Assembly (NCBI GenBank): GCA_009602735.1
Contig: WELA01013825.1
Span: 344,855 to 395,617, forward strand
Direction: 5' to 3'
DNA from: Mesotaenium endlicherianum
Lineage: Eukaryota; Streptophyta; Zygnematophyceae; Zygnematales; Mesotaeniaceae
Length of the DNA stretch: 50,763 bases
Shown here: positions 35,363 through 44,872 of the stretch, one piece after another
Position numbering within the stretch: position 1 is the first letter of the stretch
How the letters are laid out: every line of letters starts with the position of its first letter
The notes under the pieces: model-generated
The model's database searches: none
Seen by the model: the letters and a program-made list of their open reading frames with translations, nothing else
What the model was told of the DNA's origin: nothing
Made by a program: the position numbers and the translations under genes

Positions 35363-37167
35363 GAGTGCATTTTTGTGGTCATTTTGATATAAAGTTCATC
35401 GAATTTGGTCAAGTATTGAAAGAGTTTCCCTTTCAGGTAAGTTTTAGGCTGCATCCACAACATCTTAGAAAGGTAATGCTTTCTACTCGTGACAATGGTG
35501 CCAGTTGCAGCATGCCCCATCTTAGCTAAGCTTGAGAAAAGGGCAGGAGAAACCTCTGTCAAAAACTAAACTAAATAGCCTACCTACAGGCAACATACTG
35601 ACTAGGTCTAAGACCACTTGAGTCTTTTGGCCAACCACCTTCACTCTGTCACAGATAATGAATGTATAACAGAAATAGGTGATAGCATCACAGAGTGTAA
35701 AAACTTCTATGCCATATTTGTATGGCTTGCTAGGATTGTATACACTAAATGGACATTGTCTATTTTGAATAGGAATAGTTCTCTCATTTATTGTCATGTT
35801 CTCTCCAGGGCTGTAGTATTCTGAAAAAATCTTATGATTCAAGTCTGTAAAAGGTTGTAATTTCTACAACTTATACTCTCTAGAATCTGAAGGAAAACAA
35901 GCTCTGTTCTTATTATCTTTCACATGAGAATATCTCCTTATATCCTTGAACTTATTCCGACTCATGAACCTACCAAAACTAGGAAGAGTGATAGGACCCT
36001 TTACTGTTTTCTGCCAATATTTACCCAGCCTTGGGAGAGCATGCAAGCCCATGGCCATGCACAGACCATGAAAAATTACAATCTTTGTGCATGTAACAGG
36101 CAACCAGTTTTTGGCACCACTCAGAGAGGTATACCTATTGGTTTCTACAACAAGTTGTTCAAAAAACCACATAGGCATCAAGAGGCAGAACACTCCAAAA
36201 GGAGACAAAGCACGGAATCTCCTGTCAGAAAGCCCTTGTAGTCCATGGTGGTATGGCTTACTAGGCTGCAGGAGGTCTTCATCATAACTCTGTCTTGGAG
36301 GCACTGGTTGCTAGTCCCACACATCTTCCTCTTTTTGGTCCTCCTCTTCTTGGGTGTCCTCTTGCATGGTCACACACACAGGAATGGTGTCCTCCTCCTC
36401 CTTCGATGCAGAGCTATCTTCCTGGCTTTCAGAAGCATCAGAGTCTGTGTCTAACTGCACACATGGACTCTTCTCTTTCCTGCTAATTTGCCTTGCTTGA
36501 GTCATGAACTTTCTTCTAAATGCAGGTGCTGTTATGCTTCCACTGCCAGAAAGTCTGCCTCTCTTTCTAGCAGGCTTAGATGTAGTGTTAGACTGACTGT
36601 TATCAAAGTCCTGCACCACAGGAGTCGATAATTGGCAGCTTGTGCTGACCTAAACAGAGCCTGACTGTGAAGCTGAGAATCCGGCTGAGAGACTTCTCTT
36701 TTTCGCTTATGAACTCCTACGGAGACCATCTCAAAATTTCGTGGATGGTACCTATAGGAGTTCTCTACTAGAGCTTGAGTATACTTGGGTTTGGTCTTGT
36801 CAAATGCAGAGAATACTACAAAATAAGGTTCTTGACCTCTCTTACCCTCGCACTGTTGCTTCACATCTCCAATCAAGTACATCTCCTCACATTCGTCACC
36901 AAATCGATCAAATGCCCATGGACGACCGTAGGTTAAGGCCGGCACAAGGATTCTAGACCCTATAAGAGCGCCGCGAGAAGTTCTTGCGTCATCCATGGCG
37001 GAATTATGAAGGCCGAAGAGAGAGAAGGGTGCTATTTTGAAGCAAACGGAGAGTCTTTCTTTTCGATAAAACTGGAAATTAGCATGTATGAAAATGACCC
37101 CCCCATGCGTGTGTTTTTTTGGAATGATCTTGCAATTTAATCCGAGTGTCGTTGTGGCATAGCCCAC
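35347..37167 (-). pseudogene. piggyBac transposase, N-terminal and DDE core part
   Basis: Minus-strand pieces: 37167-36532 with MDDARTSRGALIGSRILVPA (ATG near 36997); 36619-36311, basic then acidic; 36304-35864 with FEQLVVETNRYTS, MGLHALPRLGKYWQK and FMSRNKFKDIRRYSHV; 35842-35522 with YYSPGENMTINERTIPIQNR and PYKYGIEVFTLCDA; and 35562-35347 with LAKMGHAATGTIVTSRKHYL. These are characteristic blocks of DDE_Tnp_1_7. Frameshifts separate the pieces. The frame breaks at the chromovirus LTR and resumes at 26569. Confidence 0.85.
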
Positions 37168-37295
37168 CTTTTAAGACAATTTTCAAAGAAAACGGATTAA
37201 TATTCAGTAAGTTAGAGCATGCACTAGGGCGGCAAGTAGTTGGGCCATAATGTGTCATATAGGCCACATATGCCCCTCCGTCCATCTAGTGTTAA

Positions 37296-37919
37296 CGAAT
37301 TAGACAGCAAAAAGATAACACAATAGCAGTGGACAATACTCGCAAGTCAAATGCAAGTAAACTAGCATCAATAATGAAAAAATAAACTCATACATAAGCA
37401 AGGCTAGAAGACAGTGCGTATCAATTTCTCGCCTCAAATATCTCTCAATAAGCAATACAAGAGAGTTGGCCTCGTTTGGGAATGCCGAACTGGAGAGCAA
37501 TACCGAGCATATGTATAAGGGAATGAGTTTACTGTTCAACGGCAAGTGCGATGGCACCGCCTACCCGGGAGTTAACCACGTTGGTAGGACCTCGGGTAAC
37601 CAAATTCACCGCCATCTCCCATAATCTCGAATCGCCATCCATCCTAAGGATGTCATCTGGCCATTCATCTAGCATACCATACTTAGATGCATATCTAGAC
37701 AGCTTGCTGCTACCGAGTACGGAAGTCAGCTGCCTGTCAAAGAATGTGTCAGCAAGCTGACCTAAGTCAACTTCAACCTGTTGCTTCCGGCTGAGTCATT
37801 AAATTGATAATTTCATAAAATCCAGCAGATTGAATATAGACTAAAGTTCGGCAGACTGAACTTATTTAACTATTATATTTAAATGAATATTATATCTACT
37901 AATATACTGATTCAATACA
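37296..37919 (-). repeat. LTR, part 2 of the LTR split by piggyBac
   Basis: Continues the LTR from the position where 25218-25303 stops (cgaattagacagcaaaaag...), ending TTCAATACA followed by atccctct (polypurine tract on the minus strand). It is the 3' LTR of the element carrying ORF X copy 3. Confidence 0.8.
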
Positions 37920-38161
37920 ATCCCTCTTACTTAACTTGTTGTCGCCTCGAGAACACTAAATTGTAGAATTATCTGGCCAAGGAACTAACAGACATAACCC
38001 CCCACCGCTAGCCTCTTGCTTCAACACTGTTGCCTAGCTGTGGGGATCACTAGTGACAGTGGACTGTCACCTCCACCCTCAGTCCACTTCCGTTGTGGGG
38101 TGCAAACAGAAAGACCTCCAGCAAGGCTTGACTGGAGGATGGCTTTGATGTCTAGGGAGTT

Positions 38162-39882
38162 GTTCCTGGAGCTTTAGGATCAGGAGACTAAGATCTGGAC
38201 CTAGATCTGGACAACCCTGTAGGTCTGTCAGCTGGCCTTTTAAAGAACCCTGTTTGTTCTAATGTTGGACCTCGAGAAGAACGAAGGGTTGTAGCATGCT
38301 CTTCAACCACTTGGATGTTGATCCCCACATAGGCAAGCATTCGAGTAGGATGGTGGAATATATTGGCAAGAGGTACATGTCCTTGAGCGAAGGGGGAGGC
38401 CGGCATACCTCAGGCCACTTCGCGTGTCTCTCTCCTGGTACCCCTGTCCTCTAGGGTTTTCTGCCTTTCTCTGCTGCCAAGTACGGTCAGATCACCTTCT
38501 TCTCCTGCTTGGGCAGGTGGGCTGGGGGAACGAGTGCGGGCTCCTGTTACCACCATGACAGGGATCACATTCCATACACCTGATCTTGGCTCCCTAGGAA
38601 TCCCTGCTCCTGCCTGCCCCTGGATCTCCTGAGTACCAGCTCCTGATGCTTCTCCTTTGCTTTGCTCTTCTTCCTCATCCTCGTCATCTTCCTCCTCTGA
38701 GAGGGTGGAGGTCTCGTCCGCTAAGTCATCCTGCTCCCTGGTAGACATGTAAAAATCTACTAATCGCCCTTTCTTAGGACGAGCTGGAGGTTGCTTGGCC
38801 TTCAGCCTGCTGATATCTATCCTGCCTGCATTCTTTGCCCATTTGACAAAGGCATGCTTCCCCTTGGAGAATTAGTCTCTCCTCCTCCTCCTGTGCTCTT
38901 TGTTCTTCGCATTTATATTACTCAGGCAGCCATTCAGCCTCGGGTCCTATGGGGCAATGTGAGGTGGTAGGATGAGGTAGCCGTCTAGCCCATAGTGGAA
39001 GTCATTTGGTTAGGCTCGGTCACACTCCAGCTTTTTGTTGGTGACGGTCATCCTCCTCCAGTCTGTGGGCTGCTGGTAGTACTGTGGTCCATGCTCAACC
39101 TTTTTCAGCTTACAACAGAACCAGTTGGAAGAGTACATCTGCTGCCCTGCTTCCCTGACCAAGTACTCCCAGCTCCTCCTCTCAACTTCATTGTAAGCTG
39201 GCAGTAGTGTGAGGTTCAATACCGTATTCTTAAAGCTATTGGATTGCATGCTCACCATCCTGATAAGTCTCTGATCTCCCACTATTCCAAGTACTGAAAC
39301 TGGCTTGTTCTCCAAATCAGCTGCAAGGCACCGGGCTTGCTTTGTTGTATAGCCCACCATCTTGGCATAATCTTTGTAGAGGACCACACCAGTGTGTGTC
39401 TCAATGTTCCTATCCAGTGCTCCAGCTCCTTCTCTCTGTAAAATTGTTGTCTATTCCAGCTTGTTGATCTCCTGGGCTGCCAGTAATGCTTCCTTCAGGT
39501 TATCAAAGGTTTGGCCACCCACCACAATATATTCGTAAGTGGCCAGGTTCTTCTGCTTGTCAGCTTCAGCCTTTTTCCTTCTCTCCTCTTCTGCTGCCGC
39601 CGCTTCTTCTTGTTGTTTCTTCTGTCTCTCCCTCCTCAACTTTCCGGTGGTTTTCCGCCTCCTGCTCCTACTTCCTCTGTGCTTCCTCTGCCGCCTCTTG
39701 TTGTCTGCGGATCCTTTCTTGTTCTCTCCTGGTGAGGGATGTTGCCGCCAACTCTTTTTGGTATTGCTCCATTGTCCTCCTGGCTTTTTTTGCCTCGCGC
39801 TTTCTGTCTTCCTTTTGTGTGGCGGGGACCATTCTGCACATGTAATTAGGGCACAAGTTAGTAGGATCTCGACCTTTGTCAC
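38162..39882 (-). pseudogene. ORF X copy 3, diverged
   Basis: Minus pieces 39882-39451, 39387-39010, 38748-38410 and 38406-38162. The layout is that of copies 1 and 2: coiled coil; YIVVGGQTFDNLKEALLAAQ; DYAKMVGYTTKQARCLAADL; YNEVERRSWEYLVREAGQQMYSSNWF; PTDWRRMTV; a DDEDEEEEQ acidic run; and a tail with LSRSRSRSPDPKAPGT. The core is clearly diverged from copies 1 and 2, yet motif order and the RS tail are conserved, which suggests the protein was under selection as the family diversified. Confidence 0.7.
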
Positions 39883-40221
39883 TGGAGTTGCAGGAAGAGA
39901 AGCAAATTTGAATTATTATGGTAGGCTTGTTCCCGTTTACCTTCCAGGGTGATTGCTAGGAGTTCACGTAGCTGCAGTGCGATGAAATATAAACGAATGA
40001 ATGTGTGTGCAAGGTGAGTTAAGTAATGTTTTGCTGTGCGAGTCCCTTTTTCATTCCGCCAACTTTGCTCAATGTGGGCCTGGTTGTCCCACCTGTCACT
40101 ATGCTGACACTTGGGATTCGATAACTGTCCTTTCTCGCACACTAACTGTTATTTACTTTCCCCTCCAACTTAAATGGAGACAAGACCTCCTGTCACCTTC
40201 CCATGTCAACTGAAATGACAG

Positions 40222-41626
40222 TCAGGGAGGTTCCCCAGTCGCCCGAAGGTGGAACCGTTTCAACGCCCCTTTGGCATTGGTCAATTGGTCCTTAAATTCC
40301 CAAGTATCCCTAGAGGCATCGTAACCCTTCCATCTGACCAGGTATTTCATGACATATTTAGAAGATCGACGGACACAGCGAGCTTCCAAAATTTTCTCGA
40401 CTTCATATTCCTCAGGGTCATCATCCCTGACAGCGGGGACTGGTCCTGGTTGGACAAGTAACCGACCAGGAAACAAAGTGTCACCCTTGATGTATGGTTC
40501 CAGGAAGGAGACATTAAAGACTGGATGATTCTTGTATACTGCTGACATGTTCAGTTTGTAAGCATTGTGACCGACACGGCGCACCACCGAATATGGACCG
40601 ACCCAGATCGGACCAAGCATTTTCTTGACCACACCAGGCAGGTACAGGTGTTGAGAATGCAGTTTGACCAAATCGCCCTTTGAAGATGTCAGCTCCCGAC
40701 GGTGTTGATTAACGTATTTTTGTTGATTTTCTTGGGCTTTGTGCAGATTGTGTTGGACTGCTGACAAGGTGTCAGCAAATTCCTGAGTTAACTGGAGAGA
40801 CATCGGATAGTCAATTCCCTCAGGGTGAGTTAAAGACTCCCCCAGGACATCTTATGGAGAATTAGGGATCCTACCCAGACTGAGTTCTAAAGGGGTCTTT
40901 CCTGTTGACGCGTGCACCGCAAACTGAATTTGAGACAACAGGTCATCCCAATTATCTTGTTTTTGGATTATATATGCTCTCAGCACCTCTTGCAAAAAAT
41001 CAGTTAGTTTTTCTGTCTGCCCATCAGTCTGAGGGTGGTTTGTTGGGCTGAGCAGCTGTTTGACTCCCATTAACTCCATTAAAGCTCTCCAGGATTTAGA
41101 AGTAAATTTTGAGTCTCTGTCTGAGATAATATTAGAGGGTAGCCCATGTTGGCATACTACATGGTTGTAGAACTGTCTTGCAGTTTCGAGGGCAGTTACT
41201 TTGACAGTTGTGGGCATGAAAATGACCATTTTTGTCAATTGAACCACAACTACCAGCATAGAATCATGCCCATTGGCAGTTCTTGGTAGTGTTACCACCC
41301 AGTCCATGGATATTGATTCCCAGCGTCCAACAGGGATGGGTAGTGGTTGTAACAGCCCCCCAGGTGGTGTGTGCCTAGACTTATTTTTCTAACACTAATC
41401 ACATGACTTAACATATTTTAAGACCTCCCGACCTAACCCTTCCCAATGATAATGTTTTGCCAATTTGCCAACAGTTTTGGCCTGCTCCAAATGCCCACCC
41501 AGCAAACTGTTATGAGCCTGACTCGGTAAGAGTGACCTTATTTCCAAGTTATTAGGAATGACCAGCTTCAGCCTGCCTGAAGTGGTTTCAATTACCCAGA
41601 CCCCTCCCTTTAGCCGATGTTGTGCG
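40222..41626 (-). pseudogene. Chromovirus integrase with chromodomain (partial pol)
   Basis: Minus strand: HNSLLGGHLEQAKTVGKLAK, MDWVVTLPRTANGHDSMLVVV, SDRDSKFTSKSWRALMELMG, HPQTDGQTEKLTDFLQEVL, STGKTPLELSLGRIPNSP, a TAA, then VFNVSFLEPYIKGDTLFPGR and the chromodomain KYVMKYLVRWKGYDASRDTW. Chromodomains direct such elements to modified histones. The pol is cut off at about 41626 by a 131-bp repeat. ORF X copy 3 follows downstream, as in the full-length element. Confidence 0.85.
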
Positions 41627-41757
41627 TTAAGAGATCGGGTGCGCACTGTCGGCATAAGCAACACACAGTAGACAAGCAGGCTTTGCTGCAATGAAGTCTA
41701 TAATACAAATGGCTTTATAGCCAAAAAGGGAGTCAAGAGTCAAATGTTTTAATTAAG
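41627..41757. repeat. About 131-bp direct repeat, copy A
   Basis: Nearly identical to 43228-43362 (shared gtgcgttaagagatcg, gtgcgcactgtcggcataag, aagcaggctttgctgcaatg and ggctttatagccaaaaaggg). It truncates the integrase gene. It could be a short LTR or the end of a longer one. Confidence 0.85.
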
Positions 41758-41929
41758 GGATGTGTACTCTCCAGAGTCAGCACCTCAAGACTGTAATCTG
41801 GTAGGAAAACAACTAATGGAGTATGGCCCAAAAGATCACTGGAAGCACATCATGATCTTCAGAGTAGATATATGGCAAGGGTTTAAGCTGTGACTTTGCT
41901 CACCACTTGTGAAGTTCTTCAAGTGACTG

Positions 41930-42339
41930 TGTAATGAATCAGTATATTAGTGGATATAATATTCATTTAAATATAATAGTTAATTGAGTTCAGCCTGCTG
42001 ACCTTTAGTTAAATAGTCAATCTGCTGGACTTTACATAATTATCAGTTTAATGACTCAGCCGGAAGCAGCAAGCTGAAATCCATATAAGTCAGCTTGCTG
42101 ACCCATTCTTTGACAGCCAGCTGACTTCCGTACTCGGTAGCAGCGAAATGCCTTGATATGCATCTAAGTGCGATATGCTAGATGAATAGCCAGATGACAT
42201 CCCTATGATGGATGGCTATTCGGGATGATGGGAGATGGCGGTGGATTTGGTTAACCGAGGTCCTACCAACGTGGTTAACTCCCGGGTAGGCGGTGCCATC
42301 GCACTGACCGTTGAACAGTAAACTCATTCCATGTACATA
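41930..42339 (+). repeat. Truncated LTR in opposite orientation, ending at an N
   Basis: Starts TGTAATGAATCAG and follows the chromovirus LTR in reverse complement, stopping at catgtacata before the N at 42340. It is the only copy of this family in plus orientation here. Confidence 0.85.
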
Positions 42340-42340
42340 N

Positions 42341-42400
42341 CTATGGCAAGGGCTTAAGCTGTGACTTTGCTCACCACTTGTGAAGTTCTTCAAGTGACTG
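42341..42400. repeat. Duplicate of the sequence left of the inverted LTR
   Basis: ctatggcaagg...caagtgactg repeats 41872-41929 with one or two differences. With the adjacent N it looks like unmerged contig ends, or two alleles with and without the LTR. Confidence 0.8.
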
Positions 42401-43227
42401 GAAGCCTGGAGGGCTTGCTCTTCACAAGAGAGTAACTAAGTGGTCCTGAAAACACAAGAGATAAAAGTGTAAGCTTTACTGATGATCTCTGTTACTTACA
42501 CCTGGCATAATGGACTTCTAAAAGATGTCTCTTCTAAAGACATCTCTAGTATTTATACTCCTGGAAATCTGGCGGAGTATGCGGCGGATCCAATGCATGT
42601 AGTCACTCTAGGAGGCTCTCCTATGTCCACTAATGTGTACAAGGCATGTACTAGCACTCCTATAGGCTAAGCATAACTCAAACCAATCAAAGCAAGGTGC
42701 TTAGGATATGCTACGTGTCTCTCATTGGCCGAGCTTACCTTGGGTGATTCTACCTAGATAGCGCCTCAGAAGTGGATCTGAAAATTGAGGAAGCTTCCTC
42801 TAGGAGTAGGTGATGCAGTCACCAAGTTATAGCCTCAATGATGCACATATACTATGGAAATGCAAAGCTTATGTAGGCTAAGGGGCTCGCGGATTTGTGC
42901 GCACAAGCTAGGGGTTTTAGGGGGTCACGAATAGGCAAGAATGTGCACATTGAAACACAAACTGCCCTTTGGTGAGAATCCGCTAGGGGCCGGTAGGTGA
43001 CGCGGACTAGATCGCTCATATCTCGCTCGATACTTGACCAAATGACGCGAACCCGGTGCCATTCGGAAGGTGACTCGACGCGCTACACTTTGGTGACTTG
43101 GAAATTGAGAAAAGGTCAACGTATGGATGCGTAAAGTCTATGCAAAGTTGGCCTTCCTATGTTGATGGTTCACACATGTGGAGCTCGGTTTTGTGCGGCA
43201 ACCTCGACTCAATAAATCATGACAGCT
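42401..43227. other. Unassigned sequence between repeats
   Basis: Mixed composition with only short ORFs and no recognised domain. It lies between the duplicated flank and the second 131-bp repeat and may be internal or LTR sequence of an unidentified element. Confidence 0.4.
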
Positions 43228-43362
43228 GTCGTGCGTTAAGAGATCGAGTGCGCACTGTCGGCATAAGTACACACAATAAGCAAGCAGGCTTTGCTGCAAT
43301 GAAGTCTATAATACAAATGGCTTTATAGCCAAAAAGGGAGTCAAGTGTCAAATGTTTTAATT
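43228..43362. repeat. About 131-bp direct repeat, copy B
   Basis: Second copy of 41627-41757. It directly abuts a run of C (43364-43371), which on the minus strand is a poly-G/purine tract after the end of the DNMT-bearing pol, so this block may begin that element's 3' LTR. Confidence 0.75.
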
Positions 43363-43375
43363 CCCCCCCCAGCTC

Positions 43376-44872
43376 TCAGCCTCTAGCTGATGAGCTGTGT
43401 ACGCTGCCTAGGGCTAGCTCAGTGCAGTCTCCGCAGAACCAGTCGTCAGCGGGCACGCGGGCCAGCGGCGAGTCGAGGCAGCCGATGTGGAAGCCGAGGT
43501 TGCAGCTGTCGCAGAGCAGCATCTTGGCCTCCTGGCCAGTGCTGTGACAAATCTGGCACGCCCAGTCCTTGGGCGGCCACGCGTCGTGGGGACGGACCTG
43601 TAAGTCAAGGTTAGGAAGGTGGCACGGCCCACAGTTCTTTGTGTGGTCCTTGTGAAGACGGCCATCAGCGCCTTCCAGCTCCAGGACTCCTGACGCCAAG
43701 GCACGCTTGACGCGCAAGATGACCGGCGAGCTGCTGGTGTCGAGGGTGTTCTTCGTCTGGCGTCGCAGGTACACGAAGTCACCTGCGGAAAACTGCAACA
43801 CCCGCGGATGATAGGCTCCTCCACGAGTCATGGCGTACCTCAGTGTGTCGCGATGCTGTGCGATGCTGAGGTTATCCATGGCCATGGGCATCGGGCGCCG
43901 AAAGAGCTGAGCACACTGCCCGATAAGAGCGCTCCATGTCTCGGGACTGTCCAAGCCCAAGACGTTTTTGGCCACAGTCTTGGCTGCTGCTGGCAGGATG
44001 GGCTGTCGGCCGTAGAGAAGGAAGTAGGGAGAGTGCGAGGCCAGGGAGGCCTGCTCACTGAACCTGTACCCCATTGCCAGCCAAGGGAGGGCGTCGTCCC
44101 AGTGGGTACGGTCGTGGGCAAGGCAGTACTTCCGCAACCCTAGCTTGACGGTCTGCACCATGCGCTCGGCAAGGCCGTCAGCCTGAGGATGATCGCGGGA
44201 GGTGGTGCGGTGGTCGATCATAGAGCGCTCCAGCAGCTTCTGAAAGTTGCCCTGGAACTCCTTGCCTTGGTCGGTCAGCACCTCAGCGCAGCCGCCAAAA
44301 CGGCTGAGGACCTGATTGAGGAAGGCCTGAGCGATCCCCTCACTGGCCTTGCTATGCAAGGGCATGAGCTCGATCCACTTGGACATGTGCTCAATCATCA
44401 CCAAGACGTAGAGGTTGCCCTGGCGAGACTTGGGCAGCTCTCCAGCCAGGTCAAGCGACCACCTATAGAACAGCCCTTGAATGGGAAGGGGGCTAAGGGT
44501 AACGGTGCGTGCTGTGAAGCTCGAGCGCACACGGTCGCAGAGAGTGCAACTGCTGACGACAGCGGCGACGACCTTAGTCATGCCGTGCCACCAGTACTCG
44601 GCCTGAAGAAGACTGAGGGTGCGCTTGACACCGAAGTGCCCGAGGGACTCGTGCACTCGGCGCACCAGTTGACTGCGTATGGCCGGCTCGGGGACAACCA
44701 GGATGGAGCCGTCCGCCATCACGCGCCGCACGCGCCCCTCCATGAAAATGAAGTCGCGGCTGCGCCTGAGGATGCGGTCGCGCTCGCGTGCGCTGACATT
44801 GGATGCCAGCTCCTTGGCCGTGACGTACTGCAGCACTGAGGCGTCGTCCCACACGTCCTCGGGACCGCGTTG
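43376..44872 (-). CDS. Integrase with C-terminal PHD finger (DNMT-bearing gypsy element)
   Basis: The minus frame continues in phase after a TAG at 44873-44875 and ends at TGA 43376. Zinc-binding HHCC region: VHESLGHFGVKRTLSLLQ ... CTLCDR. Catalytic core DDE: SLDLAGELPKSRQGNLYVLV, LTDQGKEF and HPQADGLAERMVQ. Then YFLLYGRQPILPA, and a GPY-like part with QFSAGDFVYLRRQ. Instead of a chromodomain the C-terminus holds a PHD finger (43424-43564) with C4HC3 ligands in order: CQIC, CDSC, H of GFHIGC, and CGDC, preceded by DWACQICH. PHD fingers usually bind the histone H3 tail, so it may guide integration; this is inference. The frame is intact. Confidence 0.88.
   Translation of the reverse strand, partial: QRGPEDVWDDASVLQYVTAKELASNVSARERDRILRRSRDFIFMEGRVRRVMADGSILVVPEPAIRSQLVRRVHESLGHFGVKRTLSLLQAEYWWHGMTKVVAAVVSSCTLCDRVRSSFTARTVTLSPLPIQGLFYRWSLDLAGELPKSRQGNLYVLVMIEHMSKWIELMPLHSKASEGIAQAFLNQVLSRFGGCAEVLTDQGKEFQGNFQKLLERSMIDHRTTSRDHPQADGLAERMVQTVKLGLRKYCLAHDRTHWDDALPWLAMGYRFSEQASLASHSPYFLLYGRQPILPAAAKTVAKNVLGLDSPETWSALIGQCAQLFRRPMPMAMDNLSIAQHRDTLRYAMTRGGAYHPRVLQFSAGDFVYLRRQTKNTLDTSSSPVILRVKRALASGVLELEGADGRLHKDHTKNCGPCHLPNLDLQVRPHDAWPPKDWACQICHSTGQEAKMLLCDSCNLGFHIGCLDSPLARVPADDWFCGDCTELALGSVHSSSARG

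Larger units (their letters stand above)
25304..37291 (-). mobile_element. piggyBac transposon, split by a later chromovirus
   Basis: The ends are CACTAGGTAGC at 25304 and its inverted counterpart ...CTAGTG at 37286-37291 (CACTAGATGGAC on the minus strand). It is flanked by TCAA (mutated TTAA) at left and TTAA at 37292-37295, the target of piggyBac elements. Transposase remains lie on the minus strand at 37167-35347 and 26569-26074. The long gap between them is the chromovirus 26570-35362. Bases 25310-26070 are AT-rich and without genes. Confidence 0.8.
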
